A DNA stretch of 37,836 nt, from assembly GCA_946222885.1 (NCBI GenBank), contig CAMIAK010000018.1, positions 1-37,836 of the forward strand, written 5' to 3'. Both the position numbers and the translations under genes were made by a program. This DNA is from an uncultured Nesterenkonia sp. (lineage in GTDB: Bacteria; Actinomycetota; Actinomycetes; Actinomycetales; Micrococcaceae). Below are positions 7,658 through 14,812 of the stretch, piece after piece (position 1 is the first letter of the stretch; each line of letters begins with the position of its first letter). A model generated the notes under the pieces. The model was given only the letters and a program-made list of their open reading frames with translations. It searched no databases and was not told the DNA's origin.

Positions 7658-9221
7658 AGGCCTGGCGCATGAGCCGGCGCAGGATGCTCCGGTGCTCGCG
7701 CTGGCCCGGGCCGGCTTCCGGCACCGGGACGCGGAGGATGCGGCGCTCTCCGGCGTCGACCTGGTCATCCGCCCCGGAGAGATGGTCGCCGTGCTGGGAC
7801 CGCAGGGCTCCGGGACCTCGACGCTCTGCCGGCTGGCGGCAGGGCTGCTGGCCGAGCACGGGACGGTGACCGGGACCCGGCACCTGGCCTCAGCGCCGGG
7901 CGGGACGGCAGGGGCCCTGATGCTCGGCGACGATCCGGAGGCCCAGCAGACCGGGATGACCAGCTTCGTCGGCGACGAGGTCCGGCTGCCCGGACGCCTC
8001 CTGGGACTGGATGCGGAGCGGACCGCCGCCCAGGCGGAGGCCGCGCTGGAGTCCCTCGGCGTGGGGCATCTGGCCGGACGGCGGCTGGACGCGCTCTCCG
8101 GCGGAGAGCGTCAGCTGGTCGCCCTGGCCGGGCTGATGACCCTGTGGCCGCCCCTGCTGGTGCTGGATCAGCCGGGCCTCTCCCTGGACCCCCGCGCCCG
8201 GCAGCACCTCCTCCGCGCCCTGCGCGGGTACTGCGACGACGGCGGCGCGGTCCTGCTGGCCGGGCATCAGCATGATGAGCTCAGCGCCGCCTGCGGGAGG
8301 GTCCACTTTCTGGGGGCTGGGCGGCTGGGGCCGGCGTCGGGCTCCGGTTCCGCCGTGGGCTCCGGTTCCGCGGTGAGACCCGAGCAGCTCACCGAAGCCG
8401 ACGTCTGGGACAGTCTCCCCGCTGCGGCGCCTCGCCCGGAACCTCGCCCAGCACCGCCGATGTGTCAAAACTGCGGGAACTCCGCCTCCGCGGAGGCCCA
8501 TTCCTGCAGTTTCGACACATCGGAGGAGGGGGCCCGGCCCCTGTTCACCGCTGAAGGGCTGGGCGTGAGCCGCGCAGAGCGTCAGATCCTCCGCGACGCC
8601 GGCCTCCGCCTGGCCGCCGGGGAGATCGTCACGCTCCAGGGGCCCAACGGCTCCGGGAAGTCCACTCTGCTCAAGGCGGTCGCGGGGCTGCTGGAGAAGG
8701 AGGCCGAGGTCACCGGCGCCCTATGGGCGGGGGACCTCCCGCTGGAGGGCCTGCCGGCCCACCGGCGGGCGGGCAGCCTCGCCTGGGTGGGACAGGATCC
8801 GGGAGCCCAACTCTCGGCCTCCACGGTGCGGGCCGAGCTGGAGCGCGCGGTCCCGCTGCCCGGGCACCGCCGGCGCGACCGTGCCCGGGTCCGGGCCGAG
8901 CGGGCCGGCGTCGTCGCCGAGATCCTGGAGCGGACCGGGCTGGCCGGCGTCGCGGAGGAGCATCCCTATGACCTCTCCCCCGCCCGGCGGAAGGATCTGG
9001 TGATCGCCGGCGCGCTGCTGCTGCGGCCCGGGGTGCTGCTGCTGGACGAGCCCACCCTCGGCCGCGACCGCACCGGGATGGAGCAGCTGAACGCTCTGCT
9101 GCGCGGCTTCGCCCAGGAGGGCGGCGCGGTGCTGGCGACCACCCATGACCAGGCGTGGGCGGAGGCGATCTCCCACCGCAGCCTGGAGCTCAGGGACGGG
9201 GCGGTGCGGGAGCTGGGCTGA
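7650..9221 (+). CDS. fused ECF ATP-binding protein (two ABC domains, asymmetric sites)
   Basis: This single 523-residue polypeptide carries both ECF ATPase domains. NBD1 (about 12-225) has GPQGSGTST at 50-58, where Thr56 replaces the Walker A lysine. It also has an Asp at the usual Q-loop glutamine (Asp94), a perfect LSGGERQ signature at 149-155, and a Walker B ending LVLDQ with Gln174 in place of the catalytic glutamate. NBD2 (about 297-520) has an intact Walker A (331-339, Lys337), Q-loop (Gln382), Walker B with Glu467 and His499, but a degenerate signature (LSPAR at 442-446). The intact pieces would assemble into one complete ATP site and the damaged ones into the other. The linker (226-295) holds an 18-bp tandem duplication and an in-frame palindromic repeat. 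Confidence 0.92.
   Translation: MREGLAHEPAQDAPVLALARAGFRHRDAEDAALSGVDLVIRPGEMVAVLGPQGSGTSTLCRLAAGLLAEHGTVTGTRHLASAPGGTAGALMLGDDPEAQQTGMTSFVGDEVRLPGRLLGLDAERTAAQAEAALESLGVGHLAGRRLDALSGGERQLVALAGLMTLWPPLLVLDQPGLSLDPRARQHLLRALRGYCDDGGAVLLAGHQHDELSAACGRVHFLGAGRLGPASGSGSAVGSGSAVRPEQLTEADVWDSLPAAAPRPEPRPAPPMCQNCGNSASAEAHSCSFDTSEEGARPLFTAEGLGVSRAERQILRDAGLRLAAGEIVTLQGPNGSGKSTLLKAVAGLLEKEAEVTGALWAGDLPLEGLPAHRRAGSLAWVGQDPGAQLSASTVRAELERAVPLPGHRRRDRARVRAERAGVVAEILERTGLAGVAEEHPYDLSPARRKDLVIAGALLLRPGVLLLDEPTLGRDRTGMEQLNALLRGFAQEGGAVLATTHDQAWAEAISHRSLELRDGAVRELG
8340..8375 (+). repeat. 18-bp tandem duplication in the ATPase linker
   Basis: Two adjacent 18-bp units (8340-8357 and 8358-8375) differ at one base and encode GSGSAV twice. 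The length keeps the frame. It lies in the flexible linker between the two ABC domains, 82 bases before the family B palindrome. Confidence 0.75.
8457..8523. repeat. palindromic repeat family B, copy 1, inside the ATPase coding region
   Basis: Inverted arms at 8457-8479 and 8501-8523 match at 21 of 23 positions. The 21-bp centre contains the self-complementary CCTCCGCGGAGG. It is read in frame as part of the fused ATPase, residues about 270-291, starting PMCQNCGNSAS. The element at 9707-9766 shares the AACTG-x-GG-x-AACTCCGCC core and its translation would also begin MCRNCGNSA. It adds three cysteines to the linker. Confidence 0.8.
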
Positions 9222-9248
9222 GGAGCCTGCTGATCAGGAGCAGCCGGA

Positions 9249-9617
9249 TCAGGAGCCCTGACGGGCGTACTTCAGGGCGGCCTCAGCTCGTTCGGCGTCG
9301 GCCCGCTCCTTCTCCTTGAGCTGTGCGTAGACGCCGCTCTCCCGCTTCTGCCAGTAGACCACGTAGAGGAACATGCCGTAGAAGGCCACCAGCGCGATGA
9401 AGGCCAGCTGGGCCCCGAGGAAGAACGTCTGGGCGCCGGTCTCCGGCGGATAGCCGGTGAGCGCCATGCTGTAGAAGAGGAGCAGCGCGACGACTGCCCA
9501 GCCGACCTGGAACTTCGCCCGGCCCGGAGTGTCGGCCGCGTTCCCGATGAGCCAGCGCCTCAGGCGGGAGTTCTCGGAGAACGCGGCGTCCGCCGCTGCT
9601 GCGTCATACGTTGCCAC
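9249..9617 (-). CDS. small membrane protein, unknown function
   Basis: This 122-residue protein has two hydrophobic helices, FQVGWAVVALLLFYSMAL and FFLGAQLAFIALVAFYGMFL, followed by a strongly charged C-terminal helix (QLKEKERADAERAEAALKYARQ) that looks like a coiled coil. The GTG at 9617 is chosen because AAGGAG lies eight bases upstream. The frame can be extended to 9764, but that extension runs through palindromic repeat B and is not expected to be translated. It lies downstream of, and on the same strand as, the TetR/efflux operon, separated by about 170 bases including the palindrome. No known family is recognised. Confidence 0.65.
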   Translation of the reverse strand: MATYDAAAADAAFSENSRLRRWLIGNAADTPGRAKFQVGWAVVALLLFYSMALTGYPPETGAQTFFLGAQLAFIALVAFYGMFLYVVYWQKRESGVYAQLKEKERADAERAEAALKYARQGS

Positions 9618-9706
9618 CGTAGCCACTCCTTCAGGACGTCTCAGGCCCCACCGTACCGAGAAGCGCTGCCCTTCCGGAAGGGCCACCCCAACCCACGCCA
9701 GGGTGA

Positions 9707-9766
9707 GTGTGCCGGAACTGTGGAAACTCCGCCCCTGACGGACCAGTTTCCCCAGTTCAGACACAC
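9707..9766. repeat. palindromic repeat family B, copy 2 (intergenic)
   Basis: Inverted arms at 9707-9728 and 9745-9766 match at 19 of 22 positions around a 16-bp centre. The sequence aligns with the element inside the ATPase gene at 8457-8523. Here it lies between the end of the tetR-type gene and the small membrane-protein gene and may act as a terminator. Confidence 0.75.
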
Positions 9767-9790
9767 CACACCGGCCGCCGCGCGGGACCC

Positions 9791-10375
9791 TCAGCCTCGT
9801 CCCAGCCGGATGATCTCCTCGATGAGCCGGCCGCGCAGCTGCGGGTCCAGCCCCTGACTGTCCAGGGCTTCATAGAGCCAGAGCCCGTCGGCGGCGAGCC
9901 GGCCGAGGAAGGCGCGCACTGCGGCGTCGTCCCCGGCGGCCTGACCGTCCCCGGAGCCCTGACCAGCACCGCTTCCGGGAGCGGCAGCCGGGACCGGCGG
10001 CGCCCAGCGCTCGTGCACCCCGTCCCACAGGGCGTTCGCGGCCTCATCCTCGCCGGCCTCCAGCATGAGCAGCAGCTCGGCGCGCTCCGGGTTCTCCGAG
10101 ACCCGCGTGTAGGCGGCGAACCGGGCATCCTCGTCGAGCTCCTCGGCCGTCCCTCCGGCCTCAGCCTCCATCGCGGCCTCCCATTTTCCGGCCACATGCT
10201 CGTGCAGGGCCAGCAGGAGCGCCTCGCGCGAGGGGAAGTGATACAGCAGCCCGCCCTTGGTGACCCCTGCCTCCTGGGCCACGGACTCATAGGTCAGCGC
10301 GGTGACGCCGCCGCGCTGGACCACATGCTGGGCGGCCTCCAGGATCTCGGTGCGTTTGGACTGTCGCATATCCAT
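9791..10375 (-). CDS. TetR-family regulator of the adjacent efflux pump
   Basis: This is a 194-residue protein. Residues about 8-55 form the TetR DNA-binding domain: TEILEAAQHVVQRGGVTALTYESVAQEAGVTKGGLLYHFPSREALLLAL, with GVTKGGLLYHF as the recognition helix and its exit. The C-terminal domain is the variable ligand pocket and includes a Gly/Ala-rich low-complexity loop around residues 130-150. It lies 17 bases downstream of the MFS gene on the same strand, so the pump and its regulator form one operon that the regulator probably autorepresses at the dyad at 11929-11952. The ligand is unknown and is probably a lipophilic drug or biocide. Confidence 0.88.
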   Translation of the reverse strand: MDMRQSKRTEILEAAQHVVQRGGVTALTYESVAQEAGVTKGGLLYHFPSREALLLALHEHVAGKWEAAMEAEAGGTAEELDEDARFAAYTRVSENPERAELLLMLEAGEDEAANALWDGVHERWAPPVPAAAPGSGAGQGSGDGQAAGDDAAVRAFLGRLAADGLWLYEALDSQGLDPQLRGRLIEEIIRLGRG

Positions 10376-10392
10376 CTCACCTTAGAGGACGC

Positions 10393-11922
10393 TCAGTGGT
10401 TGTCGGGATAGGCCTGGGACTCCGTGCCCGGGGTGTACCGGCGCAGCATCCAGGCTGCGGCCGCGGTGCCCAGCACCATCACCACCAGGACGGCTCCCAT
10501 CACCGCCAGGTACGCCGCCTCGAAGGCCTCCGAGGCCGCAGCGGCCGCAGCCTGGTCCCCGGCGGTCAGCACGGCGGCCGGGGCCTGCCCCAGGAACTCC
10601 TCCGCGCCTTCCGGCAGCGCCAGGCTGCGGGTGTAGACCAGGGTCAGCAGGGAGCCGCAGACCGCGACGCCGACCAGTCCCCCGAACTCATAGGCGGCCT
10701 CCTCCAGGGAGGCGGCCATCCCCGCGCGCTTGGGCGGGACGTTTCCCATGATGGCCGAGGAGGCCACGGACATGGAGCAGCCCAGCCCCGCGCCCAGGAT
10801 GATCAGCCCCAGCAGGAGCAGCCCCACCGAGTCCTGCACAGCCCCCAGGAAGGCGACCAGCGAGCCGGTCCCGGCCAGGCCGAGCCCACCGCCGATCAGC
10901 ACCAGCAGCCCCACCCGGTGGAGCACCGCCCCGCCGAAGAGCGCGAAGGGCAGCGAGCTGCCCGCCAGCGCGGAGACCAGCAGCCCCGACTGCAGCGGGG
11001 TGAAGCCCTCCAGCAGCTGGAACCGCTGGGTGACGGCCAGCTGCACCCCGGCGATCGCGAAGATCGTGACGCCGGAGGCGATGACCCCGCCGCTGAACCC
11101 GCGGCTGCGGAAGATCGCGAAGTCCACCAGCGGTTCGGCGTCGGGGTCGGTGAAGCTGGCCCGCGCCAGGCGCAGCTGCCGGCGGGCGAAGACGGTCAGC
11201 ACCACGCCGGCGACCACTGTGGAGGTCACCGCCAGCACCCAGTCCACCGGTGCCTCCGCGTAGGTCTTGATCGCCAGCACGGCGGAGGAGAGCCCGATGA
11301 GCGCCTGGGCGGAGGAGAACCCGTCCCAGCGCCGCCCCGGATTGGTGCGGTTGGGCGGGCCGACGACGATGATCAGCAGCGAGGCCGTCAGCACGATCGG
11401 CACGTTGATCAGGAAGACCGAGCCCCACCAGAACCATTCCAGCAGCAGACCGGAGACCAGCGGGCCCAGCGCCATGCCGACGGTGGCGGTGGAGGCCCAG
11501 ACGCCGATGGCGAGGTTGCGCTCCCGCTCATCGGTGAAGGAGACGCGGATCAGCGCCAGGGTGGCCGGCATGGAGGCCGCGGCCCCGACGGCCAGCAGGG
11601 CGCGGGCGGCGATCAGCGTCTCCGGGGTCGGGGAGAAGGCGGCCAGGACCGAGGCGACGCCGAAGATCGCCAGGCCGAGCTGGAAGATGCGCTGATGTCC
11701 GAAGCGGTCGCCCAGGGCCCCGGAGCCGGGGAGCAGCCCCATGATGACCAGCGGGTAGGCGTTGATGATCCAGAGCTGCTGGGAGGAGCTGGCGTCCAGC
11801 TCGGCGCTCAGCCGGGGCAGCGCCGTGTAGAGGATCGTCATGTCCAGGGCGATCAGCAGCAGCGCCGAGGAGACGATGGCGAGCACCGTCCAGCGCTGCC
11901 ACCGGCTCAGAGAAGTGCTCAT
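10393..11922 (-). CDS. DHA2-family (14-TM) MFS drug efflux transporter
   Basis: This is a 509-residue proton-driven exporter of the EmrB/QacA class. The first helix carries LIALDMTILYTALPRL, matching the family's motif D1 with an acidic residue in the membrane. GALGDRFGHQRIF is the loop 2-3 motif A, and GPLVSGLLLE is motif C, typical of antiporters. The hydrophobicity pattern and length fit 14 membrane helices. It resembles QacA/SmvA-type quaternary ammonium and dye pumps, though substrate cannot be set from sequence. The ATG at 11922 follows TAAGG by about nine bases. A TetR-type dyad directly upstream suggests induction by substrate. Confidence 0.9.
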   Translation of the reverse strand: MSTSLSRWQRWTVLAIVSSALLLIALDMTILYTALPRLSAELDASSSQQLWIINAYPLVIMGLLPGSGALGDRFGHQRIFQLGLAIFGVASVLAAFSPTPETLIAARALLAVGAAASMPATLALIRVSFTDERERNLAIGVWASTATVGMALGPLVSGLLLEWFWWGSVFLINVPIVLTASLLIIVVGPPNRTNPGRRWDGFSSAQALIGLSSAVLAIKTYAEAPVDWVLAVTSTVVAGVVLTVFARRQLRLARASFTDPDAEPLVDFAIFRSRGFSGGVIASGVTIFAIAGVQLAVTQRFQLLEGFTPLQSGLLVSALAGSSLPFALFGGAVLHRVGLLVLIGGGLGLAGTGSLVAFLGAVQDSVGLLLLGLIILGAGLGCSMSVASSAIMGNVPPKRAGMAASLEEAAYEFGGLVGVAVCGSLLTLVYTRSLALPEGAEEFLGQAPAAVLTAGDQAAAAAASEAFEAAYLAVMGAVLVVMVLGTAAAAWMLRRYTPGTESQAYPDNH

Positions 11923-11928
11923 CCGGCG

Positions 11929-11952
11929 ACCTTACAATACGGAAAGTAAAGT
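11929..11952. promoter_or_regulatory. candidate TetR operator upstream of the MFS pump
   Basis: Arms ACCTTAC (11929-11935) and GTAAAGT (11946-11952) form an imperfect dyad (6 of 7 pairs) separated by ten bases. It starts seven bases upstream of the pump's ATG and covers the TAAGG ribosome-binding region and a TATTGT -10-like box. A bound repressor would block both initiation and leader access. Confidence 0.55.
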
Positions 11953-11980
11953 TTGAGTGACCGGCGGCTCAGCCCTTGCG

Positions 11981-12000
11981 GCTGGGCCGAACAGCCCAGC
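11981..12000. terminator. possible hairpin at the sir2 3' end
   Basis: GCTGGGC and GCCCAGC (7-bp perfect stem, 6-base loop) lie immediately beyond the Sir2 stop codon. No T-run follows on the relevant strand, so termination is uncertain. Confidence 0.35.
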
Positions 12001-12945
12001 TCAGCCGGCCAGCGCCTGCTCGAGCTCCTCCAGCGCCGGGGCGATCCGGGTGCGCCAGCGCCAGTCCGCCTTGGCGTCCGCGCGGGAGGGCCCGCCGTTG
12101 ATCACGGCCACGGGCCTGCCCGAACGGTGCATGGTCAGAGCGATCCTGAACCCGCTCATCACCGCCATGGAGCTTCCGACCACGAGCAGCGCCCGGGCCG
12201 AGGCAGTCATCTCCTCCACCGCCTCCTTGCGCTCTGCTGGCACGTTCTCCCCGAAGTAGACCACGTCGGGCTTGAGCTTCTGGGAGCCGCAGACCAGGCA
12301 GCCGACCATCACGAACCGCCCCACCCAGGTCTGGTCCATGGTGACGTCGCCGTCGGGGTTGATGTTCTCGGCGGCCTGCCAGGCGGCCTCGGCATAGCCG
12401 GGGTTGGCCTCCTCCAGCCGGGCGTCCAGGTGGGGGCGCTGCTCCTGGTTGCCGCAGTGCAGGCAGATCACCGTGGCGAGGTCACCGTGGAGGGCCACCA
12501 GCGGACCCTGGACTCCGGCGGACTCTGCCGCCGCGGCGTGCAGGCCGTCCACGTTCTGGGTGATGAGCCCGCTGAGGACGCCGCGGGCCTGCCAGTGCGC
12601 CAGCAGCTCATGGGCCCGGTTGGGGGCTGCGCCATCCATATGGCGCCAGCCGACGAAGCTGCGCGCCCAGTAGCGGTGCCGGGCGGCGGCGTCGTGCTGG
12701 AACTCCTGATAGGTCATCGGACGATGACGGTGCAGGGAGCCCTGGGGGCTGCGATAGTCGGGGATCCCCGAATCGGTGGAGACGCCGGCGCCGGTCACGC
12801 ACAGCACATCGCCGCTCTGGAGGAGGGAGAGGATGCCCGTCCGGGCGGTCTCGGGCTCCTGCGGCGGAGCCGTCTCCGTCACCACCCGGGCGATGGACCG
12901 CAGAGCCGCCTGGTGGGCGCGCTCCGCGGAGGTGGGGAGGTTCAA
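12001..12945 (-). CDS. Sir2-family NAD-dependent protein deacylase (sirtuin)
   Basis: This 314-residue sirtuin removes acyl groups from lysines using NAD+. Landmarks are GAGVSTDSGIPDYR (52-65, NAD binding), TQNVD (129-133), the catalytic His153 in ALHGD, the zinc ligands C161xxC164 and C216xxC219, and PDVVYFGENVP. All catalytic and zinc residues are present. The insert between the two CxxC pairs is long (about 50 residues). The N-terminal 40 residues are outside the fold. The start is a TTG whose TTGA overlaps the stop of the DUF3073 gene; a GTG about 20 residues later is an alternative. It is probably cotranscribed with that gene. Target proteins are unknown. Confidence 0.92.
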   Translation of the reverse strand: MNLPTSAERAHQAALRSIARVVTETAPPQEPETARTGILSLLQSGDVLCVTGAGVSTDSGIPDYRSPQGSLHRHRPMTYQEFQHDAAARHRYWARSFVGWRHMDGAAPNRAHELLAHWQARGVLSGLITQNVDGLHAAAAESAGVQGPLVALHGDLATVICLHCGNQEQRPHLDARLEEANPGYAEAAWQAAENINPDGDVTMDQTWVGRFVMVGCLVCGSQKLKPDVVYFGENVPAERKEAVEEMTASARALLVVGSSMAVMSGFRIALTMHRSGRPVAVINGGPSRADAKADWRWRTRIAPALEELEQALAG

Positions 12946-13124
12946 CGACCGTAGGGGTCGTAGTCGTCGTCGTAGTCGTCCGACTCCTGGGCGGGGGAGC
13001 TCTCGTTCTCACCGCGCGCCTGCGCCAGCTCCCGCTCGAGAGCCGACAGATCGGTATTCGGGGTGAAGTACTTGATTTCCCGCGCCTGCTTGGTTGCTTT
13101 CGCCTTCTGACGGCCGCGCCCCAT
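12942..13124 (-). CDS. DUF3073 domain protein
   Basis: This 60-residue, highly charged protein has the typical actinobacterial DUF3073 start MGRGRQKAKATKQAREIKYF, then TPNTDLSALERELAQ, and ends in an acidic Asp/Tyr-rich tail. Function is unknown. The start at 13124 is preferred over an upstream in-frame ATG at 13178 because the family begins MGRGRQ and a GAGGGGG site lies eight bases before it. In other actinobacteria this gene usually sits beside purM on the opposite strand. Here the strand is the same as in that arrangement but about 8 kb of transport, efflux and sirtuin genes intervene. Confidence 0.92.
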   Translation of the reverse strand: MGRGRQKAKATKQAREIKYFTPNTDLSALERELAQARGENESSPAQESDDYDDDYDPYGR

Positions 13125-13380
13125 GAGCGAGACCCCCTCTGTCATCTCTAGGTCCGCGCGATGCCGGGCAGGGTTCACCGCGCGAGGAACTGTACTGTCT
13201 AGTGTTTCGTGCTAACCAGGTTATCAGCATTCTCATTCCCCGTTCCACGGCGCCACGGACCCGGCCCGGGGCATCTGCGCCGCACCCCGGACCTGCTCCT
13301 CCGCGGGGCCCGCCGGCCGCCCGGATGCGACTACCATGGGAGGTCAGCATCGGCGGACCCTGGGGAGGAGCAGCACCACG
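13125..13380. other. divergent intergenic region between DUF3073 and septum-formation genes
   Basis: About 255 bases carry no gene. The part around 13190-13245 is much poorer in GC than its surroundings and should hold the divergent promoters. On the minus strand TTAGCA is followed by a TACAGT box. On the plus strand GGGGAGGAG near 13363-13371 is the ribosome-binding site of the next gene. Confidence 0.35.
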
Positions 13381-14223
13381 ATGACGCAGCCCGGCGGAGA
13401 AGATCACACCCCCGACGACGACGGCGCTGAGCACGGCGGACCGTCCCAGGAGAAGACCGAGCCCGAGACCGCCGAGGCGGCAGGCGCCGAGCCCGGGGAG
13501 GGCGCGGCGGCCTCTGACGGGGACGCAGAGGAACAGCCCCAGCAGCAGTCCTCCCGGAGGAGCCGGCGCGAGGCCTCCGGGGACATCCCCTCCCAGCGGC
13601 TGAACGCACTGCCCTTCATCATCGCCGCCGTGCTGGTGATCATCCTCACCGGCGGCATCCTCTGGTGGTTCCTGGGCCGCGACGCCGGCGAGGAGGAGAC
13701 TGTCGACTTGGAGCGGGCGGAGAACCCCAGCAACGGCATCATCCTGGCCGACGCCCCGCCGGAGGAATGGCTGGCCGGCGACTGCCTCCGCGGCTTCGAC
13801 GCCGACGACGACCTGGCGCCCGCCACGATCATCGAATGCGACTGGGACTATGACGCCCAGGTCGTCCACTGGGAGGACCTCGACGGTGAGGAATACCCCG
13901 GTGAGGAGCAGGTCCGTGAGCAGGCCATGGCGGCCTGCGACTCCGCCCAGCAGGAGGTCCTGGACCAGGAGGCCGTGGACGCCTACCACCCGCTGGAGGG
14001 TGTGGTCGTCCACCCGGATGAGAGCACCTGGGAGGAGGACCGCCGCGTGAACTGCCTGCTCCAGCGCGCCGACGGGGAGCAGATGAACGGCAACTTCGTG
14101 GTGGACCCGGAGGAGGCTTCCTCCGCCGAGGACTTCGATGAGGAGGAGCAGCCTGATGAGGGCGGCGCCGAGGACGATGGGGACGACGAGCCCTTCCATG
14201 ACGAGCCCGAGGACGACGCATGA
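13381..14223 (+). CDS. septum-formation-family single-pass membrane protein
   Basis: This is a 280-residue protein. Residues 1-75 are acidic, Glu/Gln-rich and disordered. One membrane helix follows (NALPFIIAAVLVIILTGGILWWFL). The extracytoplasmic domain has AGDCLRGFD, then ATIIECDWDYDAQVVHWEDL and YPGEEQVREQAMAACDSA. This matches the actinobacterial 'septum formation' domain with its GDC, CxxxHDAEV-like and YPG blocks and conserved cysteines, presumably forming a disulfide. The C-terminal 35 residues are almost entirely Asp/Glu. The ATG at 13381 is supported by the upstream GGGGAGGAG; an in-frame ATG at 13336 lacks such a site. The stop overlaps the ogt start (ATGA). Confidence 0.75.
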   Translation: MTQPGGEDHTPDDDGAEHGGPSQEKTEPETAEAAGAEPGEGAAASDGDAEEQPQQQSSRRSRREASGDIPSQRLNALPFIIAAVLVIILTGGILWWFLGRDAGEEETVDLERAENPSNGIILADAPPEEWLAGDCLRGFDADDDLAPATIIECDWDYDAQVVHWEDLDGEEYPGEEQVREQAMAACDSAQQEVLDQEAVDAYHPLEGVVVHPDESTWEEDRRVNCLLQRADGEQMNGNFVVDPEEASSAEDFDEEEQPDEGGAEDDGDDEPFHDEPEDDA

Positions 14224-14804
14224 GCCATGACGACCTGCTTCCCGAGCTGCGCTGGTCCGCAGCCTCCCTGGGGGACCTCGGCTCCGCCGTCGTGATCCAT
14301 TCCCCGGAGGATCAGACCATCCGCGCCGCCGGACTGGCCCGCCCCCGCGACGGGGAGCCCGAGGTCGCGGCGATGGGCCGGGTCCTCGAGGACATGATGG
14401 AGCGCCTGGAGGACTCCGCCCCGCGCACCGCTGCCCGGGAGATGAACCCGCTGCCCACCGATCAGGGCGCTGTGGCCGAGGCCCTGGCCGCCTGGGCCGA
14501 GGGGGACCTCAGCGCGCTGGACGGCGTCGCCGTGGAGCAGCCCGGGCCGGCCTACCGCCAGGAGGTGTGGAAGGCGATGCGCGAGGTCCCTGCCGGGGAG
14601 ACCGTGTCCTACGCCGAGCTGGCCCAGATGTCGGGCCGCCCGCAGGCCCACCGGGCCGCGGCGAGCGCCTGCTCCCATAACCTGATCGCCTTCGCGGTGC
14701 CCTGTCACCGGGTGATCCGCTCGGACGGGACATTGGGCGGCTACGGCTTCGGCGGACTCCACATCAAGCGCAGCCTCCTGGCGCGCGAGGGCATCCGCCT
14801 CTGA
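14220..14804 (+). CDS. ogt: methylated-DNA--protein-cysteine methyltransferase
   Basis: This 194-residue suicidal repair protein transfers alkyl groups from O6-alkylguanine to its own cysteine. The C-terminal domain contains the helix-turn-helix region with VSYAELAQMSGRPQAHRAAASAC and the active-site block FAVPCHRVIRSDG with Cys162, followed by GGYGFGG. The N-terminal 100 residues form the less conserved Ogt domain. It overlaps the septum-formation gene by four bases and is therefore cotranscribed. Transcription meets that of clpB at the palindrome at 14813-14882. The symbol follows the constitutive Ogt-like architecture (no Ada regulatory domain). Confidence 0.92.
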   Translation: MSHDDLLPELRWSAASLGDLGSAVVIHSPEDQTIRAAGLARPRDGEPEVAAMGRVLEDMMERLEDSAPRTAAREMNPLPTDQGAVAEALAAWAEGDLSALDGVAVEQPGPAYRQEVWKAMREVPAGETVSYAELAQMSGRPQAHRAAASACSHNLIAFAVPCHRVIRSDGTLGGYGFGGLHIKRSLLAREGIRL

Positions 14805-14812
14805 CCACAGGC

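Noticed and set aside
9618..9764. 49-codon N-terminal extension of the small membrane protein
   Set aside because: It runs through repeat B, and a well-spaced AAGGAG supports the GTG at 9617.
9707..10411. Plus-strand open frame opposite the TetR gene
   Set aside because: Its start lies in palindromic repeat B and the remainder is antisense to an obvious TetR regulator.
10396..11949. 517-codon plus-strand frame opposite the MFS pump
   Set aside because: Gln/His/Gly/Asp-rich shadow frame of a clear 14-helix transporter.
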